Source: Rhinolophus ferrumequinum
Lineage: Eukaryota > Chordata > Mammalia > Chiroptera > Rhinolophidae
Assembly (NCBI RefSeq): GCF_004115265.2
Contig: NC_046285.1
Coordinates: forward strand, 87,462,015 to 87,526,014
Direction of reading: 5' to 3'
DNA length: 64,000 bases
Each line of letters starts with the position of its first letter. Position 1 is the stretch's first letter. The notes under the pieces are model-generated. The model was not told where the DNA came from, made no database searches, and was given only the letters and a program-made list of their open reading frames with translations. The position numbers and the translations under genes were made by a program. Shown here one piece after another: positions 23,401-38,900 of the stretch.

Positions 23401-26400
23401 TATATATATATACGTATATGTATATATATGTATATATATCACAGTGCTTGTTAATTGAATAAATAAAAGGTATACTAGACAGGAATTCGTGTTTGTTGGC
23501 TTGAGAAAAAGACCTAGTCAGGAAAGTACATTTGAAGGTCAAGAATAGGTACATTGTGGAAGAGGTGAGCAGGGCTGGGCTCAGTGTCGTGCATCAGCCA
23601 GCTGTGTGTGTGTGTGCGTGTGTGCGTGCGTGCCGCCATGCATTCTGTAATGGAATGAATTTATATGACCACGCTAGTCTTATGTTAATCTCTTGTTTGC
23701 AGCCTGTTCTCCCCCCTCTCTGTGTTTCCATCTTTCCTCTATCCACAAATCATTGTAAAGTATAATTAAATAAACGCGAGACCCGAGACTGGGAACTTTT
23801 GATTTGGTTCATTTGGTGGCCAGCAAATAATGGCTATGAACTGTAATTATTAAAGTAACCCAGAAAGTAATTAAAATTTATCTAACTAAAATGAGCTTAT
23901 GGCTTTATTTTGCTGTCTTTCATCTGTATTGTATTGTTTAAGAAAACAAATCTGATATTCTGGAATAATTGTTAGATTGGTATTGGAATTAGATTGGTTT
24001 CTATTAAGAGTGGTGCTAAGTAGAAGTAAGGATCAGTAGTTCCCTACCTTATTTTCTACTTGGTTTCTTCAGTGGGGCTGAAATTACAAATGGCGGAGTG
24101 TGAGGGGGATGGAAGAGTGTCACGTCATGGTGAAGTGATCTGTCTAGGAAGCTGGTACCGAGTTCATGGTTTGCTTTGGTGTTCTTTTGGGGCTCTATTA
24201 GTGGTGTTTCTTTGTAATTTGTTCACTTTGTTGAATCCATTCCTGTCTCCATGTAAAACAAAATGGGAAGGAAGTTAAATGTTTCTATATTCAATGGCAA
24301 AATGGTGACGTAAAGACATTTTATCTTTGATGCTTTCCCACCGGTCTTTTCTGTAGCCTTTCTTCCCTCACCTCATTGACACATACATTGTGGTTCCTAG
24401 CAGAGTTAGCCAATTAGAGTTTAAGCTTTAAAGACCTTCACTTGAGTCAGCAGTGTTTGCAGTTTATTTTAATGGGCTGGGTGCTCTTAGAAGGGAAGGA
24501 GTGAATACGTCTATTTTTAGGGTAGATGTGAAACCAATGGCTTGGTTTAGTTTGTCCTTTGATAGTTGCTGAGGAAAAGGATTAACAGTCAAATTAACAG
24601 GTGTTTATACATGTTGAGATAACACAAAATCCTTTGGAAACTATTAAGGTCACTTTCATTCTTTCCAAGGTATTTTATCAGTTGGAATCGGAATGACTTC
24701 GTTTTTATTTACTTCTAAGAGATAAAAATGTGTATAGATTTCAAGAAGAAATATCATAACTAATCGTGGTTACTTTTTCACTTTTCCAGTGTAGTTGTAT
24801 GTTCTTTGTGAGTATAGGTTTATCCACAGGAAGGATGGTTTGGCTGCACAGATTGAAATGCTCTCAAGGAATCTCAAGGAACATTCGGATACAGTGAATG
24901 AAAGGTGTTGAGCCACATCTTTCTTTGTTAAGTTTTTAGAGTGACTCTAGCTGACCCTCCTCAGTCTGATTCCCCAGTGTGGAGAGTGCTTTGAACTCTT
25001 GAATACCAGACAATTCCCATGGGTTTTTCTCTGCTAGACCAGACAAAAACTTTCAAGTGTTTTGTTTCAGGTAGTTCTACAGTAAGAATTGAGAGGACTT
25101 TTTAATCTACTTGGTTGTACAATGTGATATCTGATACTTTTAGAATGAACTGGTTACTCTGGGGTAGAAAAGTGATCTTACCTTATTTTTTAAGACAATT
25201 TCACACGCATCTCATTTGAATCCATTCTTCCTGACAACCTTGGGTTAGGAAGAATACCTCATATTATGTACAATCTCATTTATAGGAATCAAATCCTAAA
25301 ACCAAGGCCTAAGTCTAATAAATTGCGGCATTGGTCTAAACAGTGCTGTCCAATAAAAATATAATGCAAGCCGCATGTGTAATTTAAAATTTTCTGGTAG
25401 TGGCATTTAAAAGTAAAAAGATTAAGTGAAGTTAATTTGAATATACATATACAAATTAATATATTTTTTGTAAGTGAAAAAAATGTATATTCATTTTTTT
25501 AAATTTAAAAAGTTTTTTTCTGCCCTTCTTTCAACACATCTGGAGATGTTATGGGAGTGGTAGAATTCAGATGGCATTGGAGCTCTTCGTCTCTTCCTCA
25601 GCCCTAGCAGATTATACCTTTATTAAGACCAGAATTGTGAGACAATCTAGTTCGTCAAGAAGAATATATTTTGTTTAACCCAATATATATAAAATATTTC
25701 CATACGTAATCAAATTAAACATTATTGAGATTAAAATTTCTGTTTTATAGTTAGCCTTAGTGATCTGGTCAATATTTGACCTTCAGCACATCTCAGTTTG
25801 CAGTAGCCACATTTCAAGTGTTCAGCTGCCATATGTGGCCAGCACCAGTCTAGAACTTAGAGTTTTATTTCGAATCACCTTCCACCATATATAGTCTCAG
25901 AACATTCCAGTAAATAAAAAAGGATGGGTTGGTGTGCTATCAAAATAGCTTTGTCAAATGGAACGTGCCTTTGGAATTGCTCTCATGAGATTTTTAACTC
26001 AAAAATAATTGTTTGTATTACATAGGTTTCCTGTTGGCAACAAGCTGAAGTCTCTTGTTTCTTAATTAGTTTCTTGTAATCATCAGAGCATTTGTTACGT
26101 ATGCACCAAATTATATCAACGGTCCTTATTCAATAGTTATATGCATTTATATTTCAGGTCTAAGGCAGAAAAAGCAAATCTATGCAGAGAAATCACATTT
26201 TTAAGTTGCCTATGGGGGAAATGAATGCATTTATTGTGAGGTAGAAAATAAGGATAGAAGGGCCCCTGGTGATGGTTGCTAGGGAAATTTGAATTCACTT
26301 TGGGATATTAGAAAGGAATTAATGCCAAGATTGAGGCAATCAAGTTAGACATGCTTATAACAGGGATGATTTTCTTATTGTAATCAACCCTTTCTTTATT

Positions 26401-26861
26401 AACTTTGAGATTTTTCATAAAGAGATAACATTTACTCATTTTGCTATGTCTATTTCTTTGCTTTTTTATTTTTTGTAGTTTCATCTTTGTAAGCCACTTC
26501 ACCTGAGTTTTTCTTTTTTGTGTGTGTGTGTGCCAAGTACTCAGTCACTATTCCTGTCTCATGCTAATTAAAGGAAGAGAAGAGAGCCTGAGGATTTTAT
26601 GAGCAAGGAGGCAAAGGCAGCTTTCTTAAAATGGAGCAGTACAGATTATTCTATGAAGGTGATGAAAATATTCACCATGGCAACGGGATCTCCTTTACCC
26701 ATAATTCAAAACATCCTATTTGCATTTATTTTGCCAGAGAATTCTGAAATTAGCATCTGTGTATTAGAGAACATAGGGGAGGCAGTATACTACATAGATT
26801 GAAAAAAGGTTGAGACTTCATTTTGATCAGAATTGTAATTTGAATGCTTTCTTGAGATGAG

Positions 26862-26902
<41 letters not shown>

Positions 26903-29900
26903 TGAGAAAGAGGTGAGTCCCAATCTATTATAATTCAACAAATACTTACAGAAAATCTGTCTGTCTACATGTTCACATTTGTAACTCCCCTTGTCTGGCT
27001 TTCAATTATAACATGTTTTCCTTGGGTCCTGATTTATAAATTATATATTAAATCTTACACAGAGCATCAGTCTCTGTGGATGAAGTTTGGGGGTAAGTAA
27101 ATAATGTGTGCACATATATGGGTAAGGTGTTGAAATAGGTGCTTCAGGAGATAAGAGAAAGACACATTTGGATACTCTCAGCAAGCTTCAACCTAGAGGA
27201 GGGAGTCAGGTACTTACTCAGCTGTGATACTCAGCAGAGCACAGTGGGGATCGGAGCAGATGTGCCATGCAATGTAAAAACGTGTGGTTTTCTGATTATT
27301 CTCTTCGCGTTCCCCTGGCTTCTCCAGACCATTTTCCCTCCACGTTGTGTACGAACCCTTCAGCCCTTGAGGCTCCTGCTTATACCTAACTTCCGGTTGC
27401 TTTTCCACATTGACGAAGAAATGCCTTGCCACTGAGGAAGAAACTTGCCTCTTTGGGCTGGTCTAATGATTATATATACATGAGACAGATAAACAAGAGA
27501 AAACCAAATTTAATACAAATGTACATATGGGAACCCACATATATGAGAAAGAGCCCAATACACGAGAGTCTCAGGAAAAGAAAGTTAAAATGATGTACAC
27601 ACAACGCTCTGAGTGAAGGGTGAGGTAAGGTGCCTCGGGGCTTCAGAAGGTCACTGCAGGACATAAAAAGAGCAGATGTTCAGTAATTAGTTGTTTGCCC
27701 TGCCATATAGCTTATTATGGGCAAGGCCCGTAATTCAACTTCTAGGTAGGTAACAGGGGAGGGCAGAATTTCTCTGGAGTCTTAAGGATTTCATTTGCCT
27801 TTAGCTCAAAATAATCTGCATCCTACAGATGTACATCTTGGGGTGACTCATTATGAACCCCTATACCTCATACTCCTGTCCCCTCCCCTCCCCCTCCATT
27901 ATAGCATTATCTTGGCGTTTTAGGATTTACGTTTTTTACAGTTCACTTTCCCAACATCCTATACCACAGTTCCTTGACCTCTCAAATACAGTGATTTTCT
28001 GTCCATTTTATTTGGGAATGGGTAACCCTCTCCTTATACTTAGTCCTTCCTCTGAAGTTTTGAAACTCTATTATCACTGTCTCCCCGCTGTCTTGAGCTT
28101 CTGTCACTCTGCTCAGTGAGATCTCTGAGCCCTTACCGCCCTCTTCCACCCTCACCCTCTTCTGGTCACTTTACGACCAGACTTTTTCTTCACTAATTCT
28201 GGTTCCCACAGTCAGACCAGACCTCAGCGCCCTCCCATTCCTGATGTGGATCAACACTCCAGGCCAGTTTCCTGCTTCTGCTCCTCCTGGCCTGCGGTGC
28301 ACAGCTGGGGAGAAAGTGCAAAGGCACCACTGTACAAAAGGAGACTGGGTTTACTGTCATTTGGCTATTGTTTTTGTAAAAGTACATTTATAAAACATCA
28401 GCACATTTTATTTTTAACAAAAACAAGAAAAATAACTTTTGTCTCCAACTCTTTTTACATTTATTTTTAAATGTGTTATTTGAAGTAGGGCATTCCTATG
28501 TAGAAAAATAGGCCGTTTAGAGCATTATTTATAAGTGTGCAGGTGAGGAGACATATCTAAGTCATTATCACCCAGATCAAGAAATAGAGCATTGCAGAAG
28601 TCCCCTCATTCCCCCTCCAGTCACTTTCTTCTCTCTCTTCTGATTTCGAACGGTATAGGTTAGTGTTAATGCTTTATATAAGTGGAATTATATAGTCTGT
28701 GCTTTTTGTCTGACTTTCACTTTCACGTTTGTAAGATTATTCATGTTGTGTAGCTCTCATTTATTCATTGCCCGGCTGTATGGTGTTCTATTGTGACTCT
28801 ACTACAATTGATCTACCCATTCTACTGTTGATGGACACTTTTTTCCTCCATTTTTTGGCTATTGCGAAAAATGCTGCTGTGACATTCTCATGTGTGGGTT
28901 TTCGTGCACATGTGCATACATGAATGGAGTTTCTGGGGTCCTGTAGGTTATATGCTTAGCTATGACCGATTTGGCCAAACAGTTTTCCAAAGTTAGTCAT
29001 ATCAGTTGACACTCCCACCAACAGACTCTGAGAGTTGCAGTTGCTCCACTTCCTCAACACTTATCCATAATTGTATTGATCCTCTTATGTCCTTCCCTCC
29101 GTTCTTATTTAAAGGTGTCTGAGCTCCCACTTTCTGCGTTATCGTCATTCTTTTCTGGGGTCTTGCTCCTTCAGGCTCTGAGTGTTCTACTTTATGTATT
29201 TTTAACCTCTCCCATTCTATTGCTCTTTCCTTTTGACTTACAAACATGCTCTGCATTTCTCACTTCAAAACAAACTTTTCTTGACCACACATCACACTCA
29301 ATTATTTTTCTCCTGTCCTTGAGAGACAAGTTCCTCAAAACAGTCGTCATCCACTTACTGTCTCTACACAGGAGATACCGTTTCTGTCTCTATTCAGACT
29401 TCAGCCTCTGTCGTCAGACATACCCCATTGCTACGCCCCACAAAGCATTTCACTAGACCAGATTAGGCCGCAGTCACCAATGGTGATTCCCAAACCTCGA
29501 ACTTACATTCCAGTGTTACTTATTTACACAGCAAATTTTGAGTTCTTCCTATATGCTAGGTGTAAGGGATAAAAAATTAAAAGATACCTTCCCAACACCA
29601 GAGGAGTTTATATGCCAGTAGTAGTGACAGGCATATAAGATGACAATGAATTGTCACAGGAGATACCGTTTGTTTGAAAAGGATCATACCAGGTTGTCCT
29701 AATGCTTTACGTGTTTTATTTTATTTAATATCCCTATAGTGAAGTAGGCATTATTACTATTAATTCCCATTTTAAAGAAGAAAACATTTAAGACTTAAAA
29801 AGGCTAGAACCTTGCCTATGGCCAAGCATTTAGAAAGCTCAGTTTGAATGTGAACCCCAGTCCGAATTTAGAACCCACGCTATTAATGGGGAGAACTGCT

Positions 29901-32900
29901 TCTTTAAATCCATATGCTACCGTTTCAGAAATGGCTGCATTTGGAGAACCGCTGTTACTGTTTTTGAGTTGTGGGGCAGGGGAGGAGATGGGTGTCTAGG
30001 GAGGGTTTGTTGGTTGATTGATGGTCTAAAATCAGGACATATTTAGATCTGAAAGAGATAATTCAGTTCAACACCCTTAATTTATGTTTGTGCCCTAGAG
30101 AAGCAGTGTGTCCAGAATGATCAAGCTTTTCTTGTGGAAAACCTGACAACAGATTCCTAGTCTGGTATTTATTTCCCTGTTATTAAAAAAAAAAAAAATG
30201 TTCCCCCAAACTCCCGAACCGCGTGCTACCTAAAATGTCTCCTTAGATATTTTATAAAGGAGAGGAATAATATACATTCTGAACTCTCCTCCACCACAGT
30301 GATTGGAATCTAATAACATACTGTGTTTTATAGCGATTTTTAAAACAAAATCTCTCTGTCCAGGGTGATTACTGGGACTGCTGCTTACTGGTTCAGTGTG
30401 GCTTGGGAGCCTGGCTGCCTAGATCTGTATCTTGCTCCCTTAGTAGCTTAGGTAACTCTTGGTGACTCGATCTCTTCATTTTACAATAGGGATAATAGTT
30501 GTACCTCCCTCAGAATTGTTGAGAATTGAAAGAATTATTCTGCACAAAGTATTTTGAAAAGCGCCTAGCACATAATAAGTACTCAATCACTGTTAGTTAC
30601 TATTTCTCGTTAAGATGATGGTTTCCATCTCAGTTTATTTCCTGGGCACCTGCTTTTTGATTTCTCATTGGGGGTGGGGAGCTGGGAATTTATATTTAAA
30701 AAAACTACATAGAAAAGCAAATAAGTATACTTAGTGTCATTTCTCATTGTTATTAACTTATCTGACTGTGTTATTTTCTTAGCTCTAAGTACATGTTAAC
30801 ATACTGTACTGAGTGGCACACACGGAGTAAACAACTAAAACTCTTAGACAGCAAAGAGCATAATTTCTAATTTCCTATGTTTTCTTCAGTACCTCAGCAA
30901 CATTAAAAGCCTGGTTGGACTGGTTAACTACTATTAACATAATTTAAAGTATTTTTCTTTTTGCTTTCTAGAAATACTCATTATTTAGGTCTTTTAAATA
31001 TTGCTGATCCCTTGCTACTTCCTGGTGAGAAAGACTTTGGCACAGTTTGGAATTAGCATCTGTTGAAGGGGAGAAGGAAATGATCCAAATAACATGGCAG
31101 TTGCATTTTTGCACAGATTTTGGAATATCACAGTGACTTACCTGCTAACCCAAACATCTGTAGTACCGTATTTCCCCAAAAGTAAGACCTACCCCAAAAT
31201 AAGCCCCAATTAAGATCGTCAGCCAGAAGGACACATTTGGTACATTATGATGATGTTTCAGAAGAAGATGACATGACTGTATTTGAATAAATGTAGATTG
31301 TTGTACATGAAAAAATAAGACATCCCCTGAATATAAGCCCTAATGGAGCAATAATTAATATAAGACCCGGTCTTATTTTCAGGGAAACATGGTATTTATC
31401 AAACACACAACAAAATTATGCTTGTTCCAATTAATCCTGCAAACATACTAGTTCCTGATTTATCCATTTTATTTCTTAACATTGCTCTAGTGGATGATTT
31501 TTTACTATAATTGTGTTTCTATGTAAGGATCTTGAATTCTGTGATCCTAATGCAATGATCCAATTGAATGTGACCTCTCTATTTAAAATAGTAACCCTTA
31601 TGATATTCTTTGACATTTCTCAAAACCCTCAATATCAAACAAATTCTTTATAACAGCGGGTGTAAAGATCACCATAACATACCCCTTTCCAAAGAAACTA
31701 AAGAAGTATGCAAGACTTTTGGAGTCAAATGTAAAATTTGATTTTCATTTCTCAGTTTTTTTCCTTTTTTGTTAATATGTTTGGAATGACTCCAGATAGT
31801 CTAAGAAACCACACATCAGTGTGTAGTATTTTTCTGCCTCATGTGGTCCTAGATAGAGGTACTTGAAAGAGACAAGCAACTTTTCTTCATAGTTGTATTT
31901 TAGAATATTCACAAATAAAAGTTTTTCTTCATGTCATATTTCTCATGTTAACATAACTGCATATAATGTTGCATACATGTTAGTTTCCTACCAGATTTGC
32001 TAACATTTCCTATAACATGCATATTACATAAGCATCAGCTTTGCTCTCATCAGCACGAGACAGGCCCACTCAGCTCCTGTGATCCGTGTCTCCTGTCTGG
32101 GTTTCATTGTTTCACCCCTTCGCTTCCCTGGGTACAAGGTCTTCCGCCCCGTGCTTTCCCCAACCGGGTCTGGTGGTCCTCTCTCCCATCTCTACTCTTT
32201 CAAATAGCTCCTTCACCTTCCCTCTACTCAGAGCTCCCACCCTCCACTTGCAGTTGAGCAGTTTTCTCCAAGCACACATGGATTGAGAGGGGCTTATGAA
32301 GTAGGGCTAGGGACATACCCTCCACAGATGAAGTCCAGGGAACCTGTTAAGTGAGTGGAACTATGTACTTAAGGGAAGGGGCATGTAAACAACTGGTGCT
32401 GTGTGACAGAGAGGAGGAAGCAGCACTGCCTGTGGGGATCGGTGCAAACTTCAGAGAGGAGGTGAAAGGTAAGAGATCATCTGATAAACGGCTGGAAGTC
32501 CTCTCAGAGGGAGAAAGTGGGCGTTTCAGACAGGAGAGCTGCATGGACACAAGTGCTCTACAAATAGGGACTTGATTCACTAGTGCTTCCTCTCATCTTT
32601 GATTTCCTTGTATGATAGGCGCCAGACCAGCACACTTTCACTGTTCCAGCTTTAATAGATAAAGGTCTTATTTTATTTTCACCTACTTTTAGCCACATTG
32701 CAACTGAATGTTGCTCCACTATTTGGAAACAGACCATCTTTCGTCTCTGGTAGATTTCTCTGTTTCCCTTCCCTTATATGGGGGTACTTGTGCCGGTGAG
32801 ATTTTCATTTGTTATCTACTTACTTAGCTAAAGACGTGAAATTTCACTCTGCTAACAGCAACCAGTGAAAACCAGGAAGCATGGTCTTTAGCCTCAAAAT

Positions 32901-35900
32901 CAAATGTGTATTATGTTGCTTTGTACACCTGAAACTAATTTAAAAAAAAAAGTCAGACGTGAAATAGTCACTAGGGTCCAGGGTAGGAAAAAACCTCACC
33001 TGTCACTGCTCCAATCCTACTGAGACATGGCCTTTAAAATTCCTGTGGGAATGCCATCACAGGTCAGACGTTTATTACTGTCTTGCTGGTATAGGTCAAT
33101 ACATGGAAAACATGTCTCAAAGCATTCCTTTTATGTTGTTTTCTCCCTGATAGAATAACAGAAAACTTTCCTTCATTCAGCAAGTAGAATGCTAGCTGGT
33201 GATTTTCCTAACCTAAAATATTTGATTTTGTTAAATTTGTCGTTCCCTTCATAGCTTTTGTATTCTCTATTTTCCTCTAAGGCTGCCCTCACTCAAAACA
33301 ACAGTTACACACATTTACTTCTCTCTTTTAATCAATCGACTACAGAGTTTCATGAGCACTTTCCAACTTCCTATGCTTTTAAGATTGTCAGAAGAAAACA
33401 GTTGCTGAAGACCATTTAAGTTAACCTGTAGCTTATATTTGAAAAGCAAATTAAAGAAAGCAAGGCAGTTTATGAGTTCCAAACACTGCCTGCCTCCTAG
33501 AGTGCCTACCATTATCTCCAGTTCTCCATTAGCAGAGTAGAAACAAATCTGAGGCCTTCCCCCCGTTTCCCCGAAAATAAGACCTAGCTGGACAGTCAGC
33601 TCTAATGCGTCTTTTGGAGCAAAAATTAACATAACACCCGGCCTCATATAAGACCGTGTATTATATCATATAAATTATATTACAAAGACCCGGTCTTATA
33701 AGACCGGGTCTTATATTATTTTTTTGCTCCAAAAGACGCATTAGAGCTGATTGTCCGGCTAGGTCTTATTTTCAGGGAAACACCGTAGTAGGAAATTAAC
33801 GACATCAAAAACTAAAAAAAACAGTCCAATGAATGCATGACATTTTGATATTCAGATAAAAGTCAGACTGGGCAGAAGAGAAATTCTACAGATTCAAGGG
33901 ATTAGGAATTTGGAGATTATAAAAACAAGCAGAAAACTGGGAGATGTTATTTCAGTCACTGCCAAAATGGGATGTGATTCAGTTTATTTACATAATCCAG
34001 TGGTGCACATTTATTAACTGGACCTTGCAGATACTTGTTGGTAATGTGCTACATATTTCGTCACACTCGGAACATGTTTGAATAAAATTGTAAGAAAATT
34101 TCTTACACGATTTCGTTTTCAGACTTATATTTGAACCTGCAAGTAGTTTGCAAGTTACATTATCACTCAATTTGCTTCATGAATAGAATTAGGCAGTATT
34201 AGAAAAGAATCCCCAGAGACACTGCATGAGACCAAGTGTCTGCTTTTTGTCTTCTACAATTTGTGACTGTTGAATGTATCAACACTTGAAAAACCATGCC
34301 TCTGAGCAAAGAGGCACCTTTATTGTTGCTAGGAAACCTAATAACTGTTTTGTATGATCTTGAGATTTTAATTCATTTCTAGTGCAACACAATGAGCTGT
34401 TGAATGTTTTAAACATTTTTTTGGGGAAAAAATAGATGAAAGCCATTTAAAAATCCGTTTACAATTTCTTTAGCAGTATACACATTAAGAAAATCTCAGT
34501 ATAAATCAGAAATGGGCAGTCACTTTTCTTAAAATCTCAGTTCTCAAGAAATAACTGCTGTTAACAGTTTAGTATATGTTTTTCCAGATTCTTTTTATAC
34601 ATATGTAACTTTTCTATGGTTCTCTTTTAAGATAAAATAATTTTTATGTATCAAAGAGGAAAGCATGAAAGATACTATCATGGAAACTAAGTTGCATTTT
34701 ATTCTAATGACTAATAGAAGTACTGCGAGCATAATTAGCATTTGAATTTAGACACATGTAGGTATGATTTTACTTTTACAAAATAAAAACCCTAAAAGCG
34801 CAGAGTAACCAGGATGTTTTAATTGTCTTTTAATAGCAAATTTTCATTCTCATGTTCTTACCTCTATATTTTGGGGCTATGTCTTGATTCATTTTGGAAT
34901 GGAATTTTCATTCTGGTGAATAATGAGATTGTTTTTATCTTAATACATAGAATATTGATACCCAAACAAATTAAATGTAGGTGACAAATTGTAGTGTCTA
35001 TAGAAAGGAGATCCTGAAGTAGCAGCAACAACTTCTGGTAGGTTAATGCTCTTTCAACATTTCTAAAATTGATCAAACTTATAATCTAGTCACCAGTTCT
35101 TTTCTACTAATGGGCAGGGAATGACAACAGGAGATAAAGGTACCCACAATTTCTCCCAACCGTAATGGAGCTAGTGAGTTAATGGTAGATCAGGACATGT
35201 AGTAAAAAAAATTCATTTAGAAAAACAAAGTAGTATGGGAAGAAGATAACCTCATCACCATCTAGAAGATGTGACAAAACCATGGAGCTTACCTTGTCAA
35301 CTTCACAATAAGGTTTATAAAGGAAAAAAGCTCCAAGATTAGTATAATACAGATAGCAGAAAGCAAAGTACTGTGCATATTTCGTAGAAGGAAAGAAAAA
35401 TTGTAGGGTAAAGCGGTAGGAGAATGCCTTGATGAAGGAGGTAGGGATGGAGCTGAGTTTATTAGAAATGGTAGAAAGTATGTATTTGGAGGATTGAATT
35501 TTAATTTAGAAAAGTCTTGAGATTGTACACATAAATATCAAACCATATAATTTAAACAGATATGTGGACATGAAATGCATATTGGAGTAGTATGGACTTT
35601 TCAGGGCGATATTAAGTAGTCCCTTTGGGCCGAATCAATGGGTTTGGATGGTGAGTCATCAATCTTTGCTGTGTAACAAACCAGCCCAAACTCTAGAGGC
35701 TTAAAGCAAAAATCATGTGTTAGTTCCTGATCCTGTTGGGTTGCCAGTGTAGGCTAGCCCGAGATGAAAATTTTGGGCTCACTCATGGAGCTGGGTGTTC
35801 TAGGGTGGCTGCGTGTTGGGCAGTTGCAGCCATTGGTCAAACACTTCAGTTCTCTCTCAACATGATTTGTTCACTCCGTGGCAGGTGGCAGGAGTCCAAC

Positions 35901-38900
35901 AGGGCTGGAATGGGAGCAGCAGGACCTCTTGAAGCCTAGCTTCGAAACTCCGAAACTCCGTACAGCAACACTCCTGTTGTATTCCATTGGTCAAAGTTAG
36001 GACAACCTCTGATTTAAGGGAGCAGAGAGTCTGCCCAGTTTTAATCTGCTGTTTGAGGAGTGCACTTAAATGTGATTAAAAGCTTAGGATGGTTCCTGAA
36101 TATAAGTGGTCTTGAATGTAATCTGGCTTTTCTTTTATTCTCAATCTATTGGCTTTGACTTTATTAACATTTTATTACAAGTGGGTAGTCATTGTGTATT
36201 AAGCTTCTTTTAGGGCTAATGGAAAGGATCATGGGATAGTTAATGACTTAATTCTTCATTTTAGTTTGTTCTGTTGGAATTTATTATTTGAAAAATAGCA
36301 TCGAAGTAGTCATTGTGGAGAACTGGGAACTTGGATTTACTTACTCTAAATTTTGCTCTAATGTGTTTATTTTTATGATAGGAGCAGGGAACGAGCAGAA
36401 GAGAGAGCCAGGACCCATGTGCCACAAGCTTGCTGCCTGGTGCCTCTTTTAGGTCATTATTCAGCCCTGAAAGTCAGTGTTCAGTGATGGTAGAGATCTA
36501 AGTGGTAGAGCTGCTAAAATTTGCTGTGTTGTCGACACTTTGGCTCTGTATGCATCAGAGATTTGAACTTATACGTAAGGAAGTGTTGAGTCATCATAAG
36601 GAATACATAGATTGACAAATTAGTGCTGTGTAAACTTTTAGAGTAGAAATAGTAAAATAAAATTTTTGTGTGATAGTTCATTTACAGACTAAATTTGCAT
36701 TTTCTATAAGTTTTTGGCTTGTTCACACTTCAGTCTTGTCATAAGACATAAGTGATGAACAGCCGTATTTTTATGTGTGAATTGATGTGAATAAAATTGC
36801 CCCTTTTTTTGAAAAACAAGATGTGAATTGATTACATTTGGTATTTTTTCTCTTATATAGATCAAGAGATTTTGCTCATAGAATATTCTACCTTTTTTGC
36901 ATGCAAAAGATAAGTTTTGTAAACCATTAACAGCAAAAAGGACTTTTTTTTTTTAGTGTTTCAGTGGGTTTAAGCCATCTGTTTAACAAAATCAGAAGAG
37001 TCTCTTGGAATTTTTGTTTGTGGCTCAGGGCATCTTATTTTGGCTTTCATGTATTTTTCAGATATTGCCATTCAGCATTAATTTTCTCTTCAAGTGTGAT
37101 CTATATGGAAGTTTTAATACAAATTTCATAGTAAGTTATGGAGTTTTTAAGATGTCTTTAAAAATAATATAAATGTCATTCACTTTCAGAAGGGAAATAG
37201 GGATGAAGGAAATAGCTTAAAGGTAATATTGATGTCAACTGGTAAATTTAAAATATATAAATTGACAGTTTCCTCTCCACGAATTGTCATAAAAATTTAT
37301 TGCTTAGAAATATTTTTTTCTTTTCCAGTTTTGGTATATAATTGACATACACATTGTATAAGTTGAAGATATACAGCATGGTTTGACTTACGCATATTGT
37401 GAATAATTATCACAATAAGTTTAGCCAACATCTATCAGCTCATATAAACAAAAAAAGAAAGAAAAAGAAAAAATATTTTTTACCTTGTGATGGGAACTCC
37501 TGGGATCTACTCTCCTAGCTTAGAAATATTTTTAAGCATTTAATAAAAGTTACAGAATCAAATTGAATAAAAATTTAGAACTAAAGAAGTCTTGACAGAA
37601 AATGTGTCAAAATTCATCAGTATGTGCCCCAGTGACAAGGAAATTCCCGTGTGCTTGTGGCATCGAAGCAAGCATCAGTTAATGTAGCCTTGAAGTACTA
37701 GTGTGACACAATGGACCTTTCAGAGACTAGCTAAATTCAGATTTAAACATCTGCTTGGATGTAAAACACCCACTATTTTTAAACTTATATTTCATATTAA
37801 GTTGGGAAGTTCATAATGCTCTTAAAGGAAATTGTACTGAAGAAGATAGATATTAGTATTGTCATTCCATTTTTACAGAGTCGCAAACGAAAAACTGGGC
37901 ACCGCTGAGTTTGAATGCTCTCACTCCGGTCCCAAATCGCATCCTGTTTCCACCATATCCTGTGCTCCTTCTGAACGAGCTGGGTACACAGAGTGTGTGC
38001 AGGTGATGCTTAGTCCGTGTATATATGTCTTTCTCCAGATTTCGCCAGAAGTTTGAGTATCACTACTCCTGATCAGATGATTGAAAAGGCCAAAGGGGAA
38101 ACTGCCTATATGCCGTGCAAATTTACCCTTAGTCCGGAAGACCACGGCCCGCTGGACATCGAGTGGCTGCTGTCACCACCTGATAATCAGCAGGTGGACC
38201 AAGTGGTAAGTTTGCTAAATGCCTGCGCACTCAGCACACGTCTGTGGGTCTTGTCTGAGGTGCCCCTCACTGGGCTGCTGGTCACGTAGGAGTCGGGGGC
38301 ACAGGAACTTGGGAACCTTCTGAAAATCTGGGGTGGGAACAGACATGCCGGTGGGGCAGAAATTCGCATAATGTGTGTTGAGGGATAGCGAGTAAACTAG
38401 ACTTTGTGAAAAGTGGATAGAATTGAATTTTTAACTCAAACACAAGGATTCCGATCCCAGGATAAGGGTCATTAAGTGTGACATAGTGTAATGCAGTTAC
38501 ATGTTATTACAGAGTCTGTTTTCTGTATTTCTTCAAGTTAAATATCCTATATAATGAATTTCTTTAAAAGCAAAACAGTCTTCATAGCTAAACAGCAATT
38601 TATAAAATATTTCATCTTAAATTTAAAAAATTAAATATCAAAGTATTGTTATAGAAAATTTTCTAATTATTATACAAAGAAATAAGAGCCTAATGTAGGA
38701 AACCTGGAAAACCAAAAGTAGCACAAAGGAGGAAAATTACCCAATAATCTCATCTGTGTGTGTGTGTATATATATATCACCCTTTGCCTTATAATGGTAA
38801 CAGAATATTTCACTTAATTTAGAATATTGCATATTAGCTTCATCTGACACAATTAAAATATAAAGTCAATGTTAATAAGTTATTAAACCAGGGAGAGAAA

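Larger units (their letters stand above)
17417..38038 (+). other. CXADR: CXADR intron 1 (20.6 kb)
   Basis: Bounded by GTGAGT and TTCTCCAG. It holds the downstream part of the CpG island, three palindromic and one asymmetric TA-flanked MITE, several MIRs, L1M fragments, a hAT-like remnant at 25.3-25.9 kb and a MaLR-like remnant at 35.66 kb. The stretches 21.6-25.3, 26.9-28.4, 32.0-33.5 and 33.8-35.6 kb show nothing I can name beyond microsatellites and ancient repeat-like patches. No internal exon is supported. Confidence 0.9.

Noticed and set aside
33315-33647. 110-codon minus-strand open frame
   Set aside because: Its N-terminal part is MITE arm; the same [15 protein letters not shown] phrase recurs wherever this MITE arm occurs (for example near 44900), so it is repeat translation, not a protein.
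37859-38038. Upstream extension of exon 2
   Set aside because: An open frame precedes exon 2, but the acceptor at 38037-38038 and the match to the mature CAR N-terminus fix the boundary.
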